From positions 1,922,001 to 1,986,000 of the forward strand of contig NZ_CP017113.1 in assembly GCF_001720465.1 (NCBI RefSeq): a stretch of 64,000 nt of DNA, in the 5' to 3' direction. A program made the translations under genes and the position numbers. How positions within the stretch are numbered: the stretch's first letter is position 1; every line of letters begins with the position of its first letter. The DNA is from Porphyrobacter sp. LM 6 (GTDB taxonomy: Bacteria > Pseudomonadota > Alphaproteobacteria > Sphingomonadales > Sphingomonadaceae). A model generated the notes under the pieces. It did no database searches, had not been told where the DNA came from, and was given only the letters and a program-made list of their open reading frames with translations. Positions 38,006 to 46,628 of this stretch are shown here, one piece after another.

Positions 38006-39235
38006 TCAGCGGTGGACCAACGCGTGCTTTTTCTTGCCGAGGCTGAGCCGCAGCGTCTCGCCCTCGCCGGGATGAACCAGGTGGGCCGGATCTGTGATCG
38101 TTTCGCCTTCGAGCTTCACCGCGCCTTCGGCAAGCTTGCGCTTTGCTTCGCCGTTCGAAGCGGTGAAGCCGATCTCGGTCAGCAGCGATACGATCCGCAT
38201 CCCTTCGGCACCGACCGCCAGAGTCGGCAAGTCTTCGCCCGCACCGCTGCCGGCAAAGGTCTCGCGCGCAGTTGCTTCGGCGCGTATCGCTGCATCCTCG
38301 CCGCGGACCAGCTTGGTGACTTCATTCGCCAGCACGATCTTGGCCGCGTTGATTTCCGCACCTTCCAGCGCCGCGAGCCGGGTGATTTCATCCAGCGGCA
38401 GGTCTGTGAACAGCCGCAGGAACCGGCCCACGTCAGCGTCATCGACATTGCGCCAGTACTGCCAGAAATCGTAAGCCGGAAGCTGATCCTCGTTGAGCCA
38501 CACCGCGCCCGCTGCGGTCTTGCCCATCTTGGCGCCGCTCGCGGTGGTGAGCAGCGGGGTGGTGAGGCCGAACAGCTCGGTCCCGTCCATGCGGCGGCCG
38601 AGTTCGATCCCGTTGACGATATTGCCCCACTGGTCACTACCGCCCATCTGCAAGCGCACGCCCATGTCGTGCGAGAGGTGGCGGAAGTCATAGCCCTGCA
38701 GGATCATGTAGTTGAATTCGAGGAAGGTCATCGGCTGTTCGCGTTCAAGACGCAGCCGCACCGAATCGAAACTCAGCATCCGGTTGATGGTGAAATGCGT
38801 GCCCACTTCCTGGAGCAGTTCGATATAGCCGAGCTTTCCGAGCCAGTCGTGGTTATTGACCATCACCGCATCTGTTGGGCCATCACCAAACGTCAGCAGC
38901 TTGGCAAACACCGTGCGGATCGAGGCGATGTTGGCCTCGATCGTCTCGTCGGTTAGCATCTTGCGGCTTTCATCGCGTCCGCTGGGATCGCCGATCCGCG
39001 TCGTTCCGCCACCCATCAGCACGATTGGCTTGTGCCCGGCCTGCTGGAGGCGGCGCAGCATCATGATCTGAACGAGGCTGCCGATGTGGAGCGAAGGCGC
39101 GGTGGCGTCAAAGCCGATATAGCCGGGCACGATCTGCTTGGCCGCCAGGGCATCGAGTCCCGCAGCATCGGTCATCTGGTGGATGTAGCCACGCTCGTCG
39201 AGTAGGCGCAGGAGGGCAGATTCGTAGGTGCTCAT
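38006..39235 (-). CDS. tyrS: Tyrosyl-tRNA synthetase
   Basis: A 409-residue class I synthetase charging tRNA-Tyr. It shows the HIGH-like motif LHIGSL after [23 protein letters not shown], the tyrosine-binding GGSDQWGNI, the KMSKS-like motif as AKMGKTA, and a C-terminal S4 RNA-binding domain ([20 protein letters not shown]). The frame is open 25 codons upstream, but [10 protein letters not shown] at 39235 fits the family. Confidence 0.96.
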   Translation of the reverse strand: MSTYESALLRLLDERGYIHQMTDAAGLDALAAKQIVPGYIGFDATAPSLHIGSLVQIMMLRRLQQAGHKPIVLMGGGTTRIGDPSGRDESRKMLTDETIEANIASIRTVFAKLLTFGDGPTDAVMVNNHDWLGKLGYIELLQEVGTHFTINRMLSFDSVRLRLEREQPMTFLEFNYMILQGYDFRHLSHDMGVRLQMGGSDQWGNIVNGIELGRRMDGTELFGLTTPLLTTASGAKMGKTAAGAVWLNEDQLPAYDFWQYWRNVDDADVGRFLRLFTDLPLDEITRLAALEGAEINAAKIVLANEVTKLVRGEDAAIRAEATARETFAGSGAGEDLPTLAVGAEGMRIVSLLTEIGFTASNGEAKRKLAEGAVKLEGETITDPAHLVHPGEGETLRLSLGKKKHALVHR

Positions 39236-39312
39236 GGGGAGCGCCCCTATCAGTGTGGGCGTGCAACGGGAAGAGACTTGCCCGATCCCATTCAAGGCGG
39301 CAGACAGCATTC

Positions 39313-39828
39313 ATGCAACCGCTGATGCTCCACCAGACCTGTGACCTCGGCCCGATCCGTGCTGTCACCGCCACTATCACCGCCACGCCTCAAGGCTGCG
39401 AGGCCGAATTCCGGCTCGATGGTCACGTGGCAGCGATCATCGTGCCCGAGCCTGCTGCGCCGAAACGGATGGACAATCTGTGGAAGACGACCTGCTTCGA
39501 GATCTTCTGGCAGCCGCTGAGCGGCACCTGGTACCGCGAGTTCAACCTCTCGCCTTCGGGCCGCTGGGCTGCGTATGATTTCGACTCCTTCCGCGAAGGG
39601 ATGCGCGATGCGCCTGTTGAAGCGATTGCGATCAGCTGCTCGCACGACGAAAACGGTCTGGTGCTGAAAGCCAGCATCGCGGCGGAGTTGCCCGATCCGG
39701 CGCAGGTTGCCCTCAACGCGATCGTCGACCATCCAGGCGGCGCGCTGCAATTCTGGGCGCTGGCATTCCCGCCGGGCAAGGCGGAGTTCCACTCCGAGGC
39801 TTGCCGTCAGGCCATCATTGAGCGCTAA
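39313..39828 (+). CDS. DOMON-like domain protein
   Basis: A 171-residue cytosolic protein of a beta-sandwich family related to DOMON, commonly found in sphingomonads. Diagnostic stretches are LWKTTCFEIFW, WYREFNLSPSGRWAAYDFD and QFWALAFPPGKAEFHSEA. It has no signal peptide. Start at 39313 gives the family N-terminus; an upstream in-frame start at 39253 would overlap the tyrS leader. It overlaps convergent tspO by 4 bp. Function unknown; the fold often binds heme or sugar. Confidence 0.8.
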   Translation: MQPLMLHQTCDLGPIRAVTATITATPQGCEAEFRLDGHVAAIIVPEPAAPKRMDNLWKTTCFEIFWQPLSGTWYREFNLSPSGRWAAYDFDSFREGMRDAPVEAIAISCSHDENGLVLKASIAAELPDPAQVALNAIVDHPGGALQFWALAFPPGKAEFHSEACRQAIIER

Positions 39829-40307
39829 CGACCAAAGGGTCGGTTGAGCTTCACGATCTCGGCGTTGAGCACGAAGGCGAAGCTCACCCAAATGAAATAG
39901 GGCACGTTGAGCCAGCCGACGAAGCTGTCACCTACGACGCGCGGCAAAGCCACCATCAGCGATGTCGCCGAGCACCACAGCAGGACGTTTTCGGCCAGCG
40001 CCCAATCGGGCCGCCGCAGCTTGAAGAAGAGCGGTGACCACGCGAAGTGCAGGATGAAGTTGGCGCCGAACAGCGCGCACACCATCAGGCGTGCTTCAAG
40101 CGAGGTGGCAGACGAGAGGGAGATGTAAAAGCTCCAGCCTGCCAGCCCGAGGATCAACGTCCAGGCCGGACCGAACAGCCAATCGGGCGGTTGCCAGCGA
40201 GGTTTGCTCAGATTGCGATACCAGATGCCGATCTCGGTCAGGGCTCCGCCTGCGCCGCCAAGGAGGATAGCCCATGCGGCGGCGATAAGGGCGTTGGTCC
40301 AGTCCAT
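39825..40307 (-). CDS. tspO: TspO/MBR family tryptophan-rich sensory protein
   Basis: A 160-residue, five-helix membrane protein that binds porphyrins and acts in tetrapyrrole-linked sensing in photosynthetic and related alphaproteobacteria. It has the TspO signatures WYRNLSKPRWQPPDWLFGPAWT, FILHFAWSPLFFKLRRPDWAL and NVPYFIWVSFAFVLNAEI with many Trp residues. Start MDWTNALI at 40307 is preferred; the frame extends upstream without features. No photosynthesis genes are in the window. Confidence 0.93.
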   Translation of the reverse strand: MDWTNALIAAAWAILLGGAGGALTEIGIWYRNLSKPRWQPPDWLFGPAWTLILGLAGWSFYISLSSATSLEARLMVCALFGANFILHFAWSPLFFKLRRPDWALAENVLLWCSATSLMVALPRVVGDSFVGWLNVPYFIWVSFAFVLNAEIVKLNRPFGR

Positions 40308-40378
40308 GTCACGGATATAGGCTGCTCGCGCGCAAATGCCATTGCCTTTGCCGCACAGCTTCTTCAATCCCTCGGGCC

Positions 40379-41578
40379 ATGAAGAACGGTATCGACCGGC
40401 TGCTTGCCGACCCAGATCTCCTCCGCCAACTCAAGGGCCGCCGGGTCGCGCTCGTCGCGCACCCTGCCAGCGTGACAGAGGATCTGACCCACAGCCTCGA
40501 CGCGCTGATCGCCGCCGGTGTGCAGGTCAACAGCGCCTTTGGCCCTCAGCACGGCCTGAAGGGCGATAAGCAGGACAATATGGTCGAGACCGCGGACGAA
40601 ATGGATCCGCGTTACGGCATCCCGATCTTCTCGCTCTATGGAGAAGTGCGGCGTCCGACGGGCCAGATGATGTCGAGCGCCGATGTGTTCCTGTTCGACC
40701 TGCAGGACCTCGGCTGCCGGATCTACACCTTTGTCACCACGCTGCTCTACCTGCTCGAGGAAGCAGCGAAGGCGGGCAAGGAAGTGTGGGTGCTCGATCG
40801 CCCGAACCCGGCCGGGCGACCAGTCGAGGGCACCTTGCTACTTCCGGGGCAGGAAAGCTTCGTTGGAGCCGCACCGATGCCGATGCGGCACGGGTTGACG
40901 ATGGGCGAGATGGGTCATTGGTTCATCGCGCACTTCGGGCTCGATGTGGCTTACAAGGTGGTGGCGATGGAGGGCTGGCGGCCGGACAAGCCGGTCGAAT
41001 GGGGCTGGCCGGCGTCACGCCTGTGGATCAATCCCTCGCCCAATGCCGCCAACGTGAACATGGCGCGCTGCTATGCGGGAACGGTGATGCTTGAGGGCAC
41101 GGCGCTGTCCGAAGGGCGCGGTACGACCCGTCCGCTCGAAGTGCTGTTTGGCGCCCCGGATGTCGATGCGGGTGCGGTGCTGGCGGAGATGCACAAGCTC
41201 GCGCCCGAGTGGCTGGCAGGCTGCGCGATCCGCGAATGCTGGTTTGAGCCGACTTTCCACAAACACGCGGGAAAGCTCTGCAATGCACTGATGATTCACG
41301 CGGAAGGCGAGTTCTACGACCACCACGCCTTCCGTCCGTGGCGGCTTCAGGCGCTGGCGTTCAAGGCTATCCGCAGACTCTATCCCGATTACCCCTTGTG
41401 GCGTGATTTCCCCTATGAATACGAGCTCACCCGGCTCGCGATCGACGTGATCAACGGCGGTCCTTCCTTGCGCGAATGGGTCGACAATCCCGCTGCAATG
41501 CCCGACGATCTGGACGCCATGACGTCACTCGACGAAGCCGCGTGGGTGGCAGAAGTGCGCGGGCATCTGCTTTACTGA
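40379..41578 (+). CDS. NamZ-like exo-beta-N-acetylmuramidase (DUF1343)
   Basis: A 399-residue DUF1343 protein. The family was shown in Bacillus subtilis (NamZ) to release N-acetylmuramic acid from peptidoglycan fragments. Conserved stretches: RRVALVAHPASV, FGPQHGLKGDKQDNM, VFLFDLQDLGCRIYTFVTT, VWVLDRPNPAGR and MRHGLTMGEMGH. No signal peptide is visible, so the enzyme should act in the cytosol, on imported muropeptides. It lies 70 bp upstream of an MFS gene on the same strand that might supply the substrate (inference). Confidence 0.85.
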   Translation: MKNGIDRLLADPDLLRQLKGRRVALVAHPASVTEDLTHSLDALIAAGVQVNSAFGPQHGLKGDKQDNMVETADEMDPRYGIPIFSLYGEVRRPTGQMMSSADVFLFDLQDLGCRIYTFVTTLLYLLEEAAKAGKEVWVLDRPNPAGRPVEGTLLLPGQESFVGAAPMPMRHGLTMGEMGHWFIAHFGLDVAYKVVAMEGWRPDKPVEWGWPASRLWINPSPNAANVNMARCYAGTVMLEGTALSEGRGTTRPLEVLFGAPDVDAGAVLAEMHKLAPEWLAGCAIRECWFEPTFHKHAGKLCNALMIHAEGEFYDHHAFRPWRLQALAFKAIRRLYPDYPLWRDFPYEYELTRLAIDVINGGPSLREWVDNPAAMPDDLDAMTSLDEAAWVAEVRGHLLY

Positions 41579-41648
41579 TCGCTCTCGCTCGGGCACCACA
41601 GTGTCCGGCAAGGCGGAGCAACCGCCACCGATGGGAGAGCAGGAAACA

Positions 41649-42941
41649 ATGGCAACCGCGGCAGCGACGGGTTCGGATGTTCGATCCGTCAGGTTGACCT
41701 TGTGGCTCCTGCTTACAGTTTACGTCTTCAATTTCATCGACCGGCAGATCGTCAACATCCTTGCCGAGCCCATCGCCCGCGATCTGGAGCTATCCGACAC
41801 CCAGATCGGGCTGTTGACCGGGCTGGCTTTCGCGCTGTTCTACACCGTGCTTGGCATCCCTATTGCCCGCTTTGCCGATCGTCCGACGACCAATCGTCCG
41901 CGCCTGATTGCGGTGGCACTGGCAGTATGGTCGGCGATGACGGCGATGTGCGGGGCGGCGCAGAACTTCGCGCAACTCCTGCTCGCGCGCATCGGCGTGG
42001 GGGTGGGCGAGGCAGGGTGCACGCCGCCCGCACACTCGCTCATCAGCGACATGGTGCCGCCAGAGAGGCGCGCCTCGGCGCTCGCTTTCTATTCGCTCGG
42101 TATTCCGGTGGGCACGCTGCTTGGAATGGTCATCGGCGGCACGCTTGCCGACTACATGGGCTGGCGCGAGGCCTTCGTGGTGGTGGGATTGCCCGGCGTG
42201 GCGCTCGCGCTGGTGGTGTGGTTTGTTCTGAAGGACCCACGGCACTCCGATGTCGCTGCGGGGCTTCAGGCGAAGGGCCAAGCGCCGGTGCTGCCGCTGG
42301 GGCAGGCGGTAGCAGAGGTCATGCGCTCGAGGGCCTTCGTGCTGCTGCTGGTGGCGGGCTCTGCGGCGTCATTCCTCGCTTACGGCAAGACCACCTGGAC
42401 CACGATATTCTTCCAGCGGACCCACGATCTTACACCGGGGCAGGTGGGGTTATGGTTCGGCTTGCTGCAGGGGGTCGGCGGGATGCTGGGCACATGGCTC
42501 GGCGGCTATTTGGCCGACCGCTTTGGCGCGAGAAACCGCCGTCATGTGCTGAGCGCGCCCGCTATCGACATGGCGCTGGCCGTACCGCTGGCGATCGCGA
42601 CCTACCATGCGCCGAACTGGCCTTTGGCGCTGCTGCTGCTGTTTGTGCCAACGGTGTTCAACTCGTTCTACTACGGCCCGACCTATTCCGCAGCTCAGGG
42701 CCTGGTGCCGCTGAGGGCGAGGGCGATTGCCGCCGCCACGCTGCTGTTCTTCCAGAACCTCATCGGGCTCGGTCTTGGTCCATTGTTCTTCGGGATGTTA
42801 TCCGACTGGATCCAGCCGACCTATGGTGCCGACAGTGTGCGCTACGTGCTCTACGGCGCGGCGGTTCTGGGTCTGGTGCCGGCGTTTTTCTTCTGGCGGT
42901 GCAGCCTCCACCTCAATCGCGAGCTGGATCAGAAGGGCTAA
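41649..42941 (+). CDS. MFS transporter (spinster-type)
   Basis: A 430-residue major facilitator with 12 likely helices, of the spinster/sphingosine-like bacterial group: FNFIDRQIVNILAEPIARD, LLTGLAFALFYTVLGIPIAR, ARIGVGVGEAGCTPPAHSLI and PPERRASALAFYSLGIPVG. The preferred ATG 41649 has AGGAAA 4-9 bp upstream; earlier in-frame starts at 41601 (GTG) and 41631 lack a ribosome site. It follows the NamZ-like gene and overlaps the convergent DUF817 gene by 4 bp. Substrate unknown. Confidence 0.88.
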   Translation: MATAAATGSDVRSVRLTLWLLLTVYVFNFIDRQIVNILAEPIARDLELSDTQIGLLTGLAFALFYTVLGIPIARFADRPTTNRPRLIAVALAVWSAMTAMCGAAQNFAQLLLARIGVGVGEAGCTPPAHSLISDMVPPERRASALAFYSLGIPVGTLLGMVIGGTLADYMGWREAFVVVGLPGVALALVVWFVLKDPRHSDVAAGLQAKGQAPVLPLGQAVAEVMRSRAFVLLLVAGSAASFLAYGKTTWTTIFFQRTHDLTPGQVGLWFGLLQGVGGMLGTWLGGYLADRFGARNRRHVLSAPAIDMALAVPLAIATYHAPNWPLALLLLFVPTVFNSFYYGPTYSAAQGLVPLRARAIAAATLLFFQNLIGLGLGPLFFGMLSDWIQPTYGADSVRYVLYGAAVLGLVPAFFFWRCSLHLNRELDQKG

Positions 42942-43786
42942 TCCGGAGCGCGGACGGGCTGCACCAGCGCCACCAGCACGAAGCTGATCAGCATCAGCAG
43001 ATACCAGCTGCCGTATTTGGCGAGACTGACCATCTGCCATTCCCGCTCCTGCCCGGGATAGTTCCAGGCATTGGCGAAGGTGGCGATATTCTCGGCAAAC
43101 CAGATGAATAGCGCGACGAGGCCGAAACCGACCAGCAGCGGCATCCAGCGATGGGCGCGCCAGTTGCGGAAGTGGACGCGGGTGCGCCAGAACAACAGCC
43201 CAGTGACGGCAAACAGTCCCCAGCGGATGTCGATGATGAAATGGTGGGTGAAGAAGTTCACATAGATCGCCGCCGCCAAGGCCCATGTCATCCATGCGGG
43301 CGGATATCCGGTGAAGCGGAAGTCGAAGATTCGCCACACCCGCGCGATGTAGCTGCCGACGGCGGCATACATGAAGCCCGAAAACAGCGGCACCGCTCCG
43401 ATGTGGAGTATGCTTGCCTCGGGGTAAGTCCATGACCCGGCGGAGGTCTTGAACAGCTCCATCACCGTGCCAACGACATGGAAGATCAGGATTACCCGCG
43501 CCTCCCGCAATGTCTCGAGCCGTAGCGCGAGCATCCCCGCCTGAATGGAGACGGCCGCGATGGTCATGAAATCGTAGCGGTGGAGGGGCGCGGTCTCCGG
43601 GTAGAACAGGTGCGTGCCGAGCAGCAAAGCCAGCAACAGCCCGCCGAACAGGCAGGCCCAGCCTTGCTTGAATCCGAACAGCAGGAATTCGTAGAACCAA
43701 AGCCGCCAGCCTGTGCCGGAATCAAAGGCTTCGAGCCTGAGGCGGACGGCTTGGAAGCGGGTGTGGCGAACGTCAGGAAGCGTCAA
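42938..43786 (-). CDS. DUF817 family integral membrane protein
   Basis: A 282-residue protein with about eight membrane helices and the DUF817 hallmarks: FLLFGFKQGWACLFGG, GSWTYPEASILHIGAVPLFS, FRFTGYPPAWMTW and WFAENIATFANAWNYP. Trp, Tyr and His are frequent at helix ends. Function unknown. It directly follows the VWA gene (0 bp gap) on the same strand and may be co-transcribed with it. Confidence 0.85.
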   Translation of the reverse strand: MTLPDVRHTRFQAVRLRLEAFDSGTGWRLWFYEFLLFGFKQGWACLFGGLLLALLLGTHLFYPETAPLHRYDFMTIAAVSIQAGMLALRLETLREARVILIFHVVGTVMELFKTSAGSWTYPEASILHIGAVPLFSGFMYAAVGSYIARVWRIFDFRFTGYPPAWMTWALAAAIYVNFFTHHFIIDIRWGLFAVTGLLFWRTRVHFRNWRAHRWMPLLVGFGLVALFIWFAENIATFANAWNYPGQEREWQMVSLAKYGSWYLLMLISFVLVALVQPVRAPD

Positions 43787-44971
43787 TTACGCCCCGTGCT
43801 TCCGGCTCAGCTCCCGCATCGCGTCATCCAGCCCGTCGAGCGTCAGCGGATACATTCGGTCGCCGACGATCTGCTTGATCATCTTGGTCGACTGCGAATA
43901 GCCCCATTGCTTTTCCGGCACCGGGTTGAGCCACACGGTCGCGGGGTAGGTATCGGCCACGCGCTTCAGCCACACTGCGCCCGCTTCCTCGTTCATATGC
44001 TCGACCGAGCCGCCCGGATGGGTGATCTCGTAAGGGCTCATCGCCGCATCGCCGACGAATACGATCTTGTAGTCGTGGCCGTATTTGTGAAGCACGTCCC
44101 AGGTCTTGGTGCGTTCCTGCCAGCGGCGTTTGTTGTCCTTCCACACGCCTTCGTAGAGGCAGTTGTGGAAGTAGAAGAATTCCATGTTCTTGAACTCGCT
44201 GGTGGCGGCGCTGAACAGCTCCTCTACCAGCTTGATGAAGGGGTCCATCGAGCCGCCGACATCGAGGAACAGCAGCAGCTTCACCGCATTGCGGCGCTCG
44301 GCGCGCATGTGGATGTCGAGCCAGCCCTGCTTGGCCGTGCCCTTGATCGTGGCGTCGATATCAAGCTGATCCTGCGCGCCTTCGCGGGCGAAACGACGCA
44401 GACGGCGCAGCGCCATCTTGATGTTGCGGGTGCCGAGTTCCTTGGTGTTGTCGAGGTTCTTGAACTCGCGCTTTTCCCAGACTTTGATCGCGCGGCCGTG
44501 CTTGGCCTCGCCGCCGATCCGCACGCCTTCGGGGTTGTAGCCCGAATTGCCGAAGGGGGATGTGCCGCCGGTGCCGATCCACTTGTTGCCGCCCTGGTGG
44601 CGCTTTTCCTGCTCTTCGAGCCGCTTCTTGAGCGTCTCCATGATCTCGTCCCAGTCACCCAGCGACTTGATCTTCTCCATTTCCTCGGGGGTCAGGAACT
44701 TCTCGGCGACGGCCTTCAGCCAATCTTCCGGGATATCGACGGGGTTCTGGCCGTAATCGGTCATGATCCCCTTGAAGACCTTGTGGAACACCTGATCGAA
44801 CCGGTCGAGCAGGCCTTCGTCCTTCACGAAGGTCGCGCGGGAGAGGTAGTAGAACGCCTCGGGCGTCTGCTCGATGACGTCCTTGTCGAGCGCCTCCAGC
44901 AGTGTGAGGTGCTCCTTGAAGCTGGCCCCGATACCGGCCGCCCGCAGCTCGTCGACGAAATTGAAGAACAT
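43787..44971 (-). CDS. VWA domain protein, CoxE-like
   Basis: A 394-residue protein of the CoxE-like group. The N-terminal half (YYLSRATFVKDEGLLDRFDQVF) is helical; the C-terminal half is a von Willebrand A domain with a MIDAS-like motif DVGGSMDP (canonical DxSxS has Ser in the middle, here Gly) and VFVGDAAMSPYEI later. Such proteins work with MoxR-type AAA ATPases to insert metals or remodel proteins. The matching ATPase lies 1.7 kb upstream on the same strand, separated by a chemoreceptor gene on the other strand. Confidence 0.87.
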   Translation of the reverse strand: MFFNFVDELRAAGIGASFKEHLTLLEALDKDVIEQTPEAFYYLSRATFVKDEGLLDRFDQVFHKVFKGIMTDYGQNPVDIPEDWLKAVAEKFLTPEEMEKIKSLGDWDEIMETLKKRLEEQEKRHQGGNKWIGTGGTSPFGNSGYNPEGVRIGGEAKHGRAIKVWEKREFKNLDNTKELGTRNIKMALRRLRRFAREGAQDQLDIDATIKGTAKQGWLDIHMRAERRNAVKLLLFLDVGGSMDPFIKLVEELFSAATSEFKNMEFFYFHNCLYEGVWKDNKRRWQERTKTWDVLHKYGHDYKIVFVGDAAMSPYEITHPGGSVEHMNEEAGAVWLKRVADTYPATVWLNPVPEKQWGYSQSTKMIKQIVGDRMYPLTLDGLDDAMRELSRKHGA

Positions 44972-45104
44972 GGGGGTTTGCTTAATCGCCCCGCGCGGGC
45001 CTGACCAGCCCTCTTTCTTGGCAGGAAGGGCCCTATCCTTAACTCTTAACTTACCATCTCGTGTCTAGTGTCGCGTCCACAAGAACACGGGGCCGCGATC
45101 CGAC

Positions 45105-46505
45105 ATGAATCAACTCGCTTTCGACACCGCCAATGCCCATGCGCTGGGGATGATCCCGGAAAGCTGCGGGGCCGTCACGGTCGGCTGCACCGATGTTGCC
45201 GGTGTGGTCGAGGCGGTGATTGCCTCGTCCAAGTCGCTTCGCTCGGAGCACGAGGCGCTGGCTGAAACCGTGCGGGCGCTTGAAGCCGATCAGGCCAAGG
45301 TTGCCGAAGCGAGCGACGAGGCACGGCTCCTGTCCGAACGTGCGATCGAACGGCTCAATGAAGGCACGGCGCTGATCCATGCCTCGCTAGGGCAGATCGC
45401 CTCGCTGATCGAACTGGTCGACACGCTCGGCCAGCACGTTACCAGCTTTTCGGCCGCAATGGAGCAGGTGCGCCGCTCGGCCCAGGATATCGACAATATC
45501 GCCGAGACGACGAACATCCTCGCGCTCAATGCCACGATCGAGGCAATGCGGGCGGGCGATGCCGGACGCACCTTCGCGGTGGTCGCCGCCGAGGTGAAGA
45601 GCCTCGCGAATGACACCCGCAAGGCGACCGAGGAAATCGCCCAGACCATCGACGCGCTCGGCGGCGAGGCGGAGGTTGTGATCGGCCGGATCGAAGCCGG
45701 CTCCAAGGTCAGCGGCGAGGCGCGCGCCTCGGTCGCACGGATCGAAAGCACCATCACCAATGTCGGCACGCTGGTCGAGGAAGTCGACAAGCAGAACGAC
45801 GTGATTGCCCGGTCCACGGGCACGATTTCCAGCCATGTCGACAAGGTGCAGCGCGTGCTGACCGGGTTCGATGCGGCCTCGCGCGCCAACGAGGATCGTC
45901 TTCACGGGGCGCATCGCAAGATGGAGGATCTCGAGATCCTCGCCAGCGAGATGTTCGACCGCATCGTCCACGCCGGATTGAGCCCGGAAGACAGCGTGAT
46001 GGTCGACCACGCACAGCAACTGATGCAGGAACTTACCGCGCATACCGAGGCCGCGATTGCCTCGGGCGCGATCACCATGAACGCACTGTTCGATACCGAT
46101 TATGTCGCCGTTCCCGGCACCAATCCGCAGCTTTACCGCACCCGCCTCAGCGACTGGGCCGATGCCCAGTGGCGCCCCTTCCTCGACCGCGCAAAGGCGA
46201 GCGATTCCCGCGTCCTGGCCGCCGCCTGCACCGATATGAACGGCTTCCTGCCGACCCACATAAGCGAGCGTTCGCGCCGGCCCACGGGCGATCTGGAACA
46301 CGACACCCTGTTCTGCCGCAATGGCCGCATCATGCTCGAGGCGATCGACCGCAAGGCTAAGATCAGCCACCAGTCCTATATGATGGCGGTCTATCGTCAG
46401 GAGGCCGACGGCCAATCCTATGTGGTGGTCCGCAACGTCTATGTTCCGCTGATCATCGGCGGACGCCGCTGGGGGGATTTCGAGCTGGCCTACAGCTTCG
46501 ATTGA
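45105..46505 (+). CDS. Soluble methyl-accepting chemotaxis-like signal transducer
   Basis: A 466-residue receptor-like protein with no membrane segment. Residues about 40-290 are coiled coil with the MCP hairpin tip NILALNATIEAMRAGDAGRTFAVV split here as NILALNATIEAMRAG and GRTFAVVAAEVKSLAND; compared with the usual tip LNAAIEAARAGE, Ala and Arg are replaced by Thr and Met. The C-terminal 130 residues (TDMNGFLPTHIS, GRRWGDFELAYSFD) are the module found in cytosolic MCPs. No che genes are nearby; whether it couples to CheA/CheW is open. Confidence 0.88.
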   Translation: MNQLAFDTANAHALGMIPESCGAVTVGCTDVAGVVEAVIASSKSLRSEHEALAETVRALEADQAKVAEASDEARLLSERAIERLNEGTALIHASLGQIASLIELVDTLGQHVTSFSAAMEQVRRSAQDIDNIAETTNILALNATIEAMRAGDAGRTFAVVAAEVKSLANDTRKATEEIAQTIDALGGEAEVVIGRIEAGSKVSGEARASVARIESTITNVGTLVEEVDKQNDVIARSTGTISSHVDKVQRVLTGFDAASRANEDRLHGAHRKMEDLEILASEMFDRIVHAGLSPEDSVMVDHAQQLMQELTAHTEAAIASGAITMNALFDTDYVAVPGTNPQLYRTRLSDWADAQWRPFLDRAKASDSRVLAAACTDMNGFLPTHISERSRRPTGDLEHDTLFCRNGRIMLEAIDRKAKISHQSYMMAVYRQEADGQSYVVVRNVYVPLIIGGRRWGDFELAYSFD

Positions 46506-46523
46506 GCCCGCCGATCCGGCCCG

Positions 46524-46539
46524 TGTTCCACGTGGAACA
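46524..46539. other. parS centromere-like site
   Basis: TGTTCCACGTGGAACA, a perfect 16-bp palindrome, matches the ParB-binding consensus TGTTtCACGTGaAACA at 14 of 16 positions and equals the proteobacterial (Pseudomonas-like) version. It is intergenic, between convergent MCP and MoxR genes. ParB/Spo0J loads here to organise the origin region. I found no second exact copy in the window. Confidence 0.88.
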
Positions 46540-46561
46540 ATGGGTAAGAGCACCCGAAAGC

Positions 46562-46616
46562 GGGCCTAAGATGGGTCTAGAGGGGGTCTAAGGGGGGTCT
46601 AGACCGAGTCTGGGCA
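46562..46616. repeat. 11-bp tandem repeat (GGGTCTA unit), five copies, next to parS
   Basis: Units begin at 46562 (GGGCCTAAGAT), 46573 (GGGTCTAGAGG), 46584 (GGGTCTAAGGG), 46595 (GGGTCTAGACC) and, degenerate, 46606. The period of exactly 11 bp puts the units on the same face of the helix. The fourth unit contains the palindrome GGTCTAGACC. It starts 22 bp after parS and ends 12 bp before the MoxR stop codon. Confidence 0.85.
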
Positions 46617-46628
46617 CCCCTCAAACAC

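Noticed and set aside
43580..45004. A 474-codon plus-strand frame opposite the VWA and DUF817 genes
   Set aside because: Antisense shadow; both minus-strand proteins are recognisable families.
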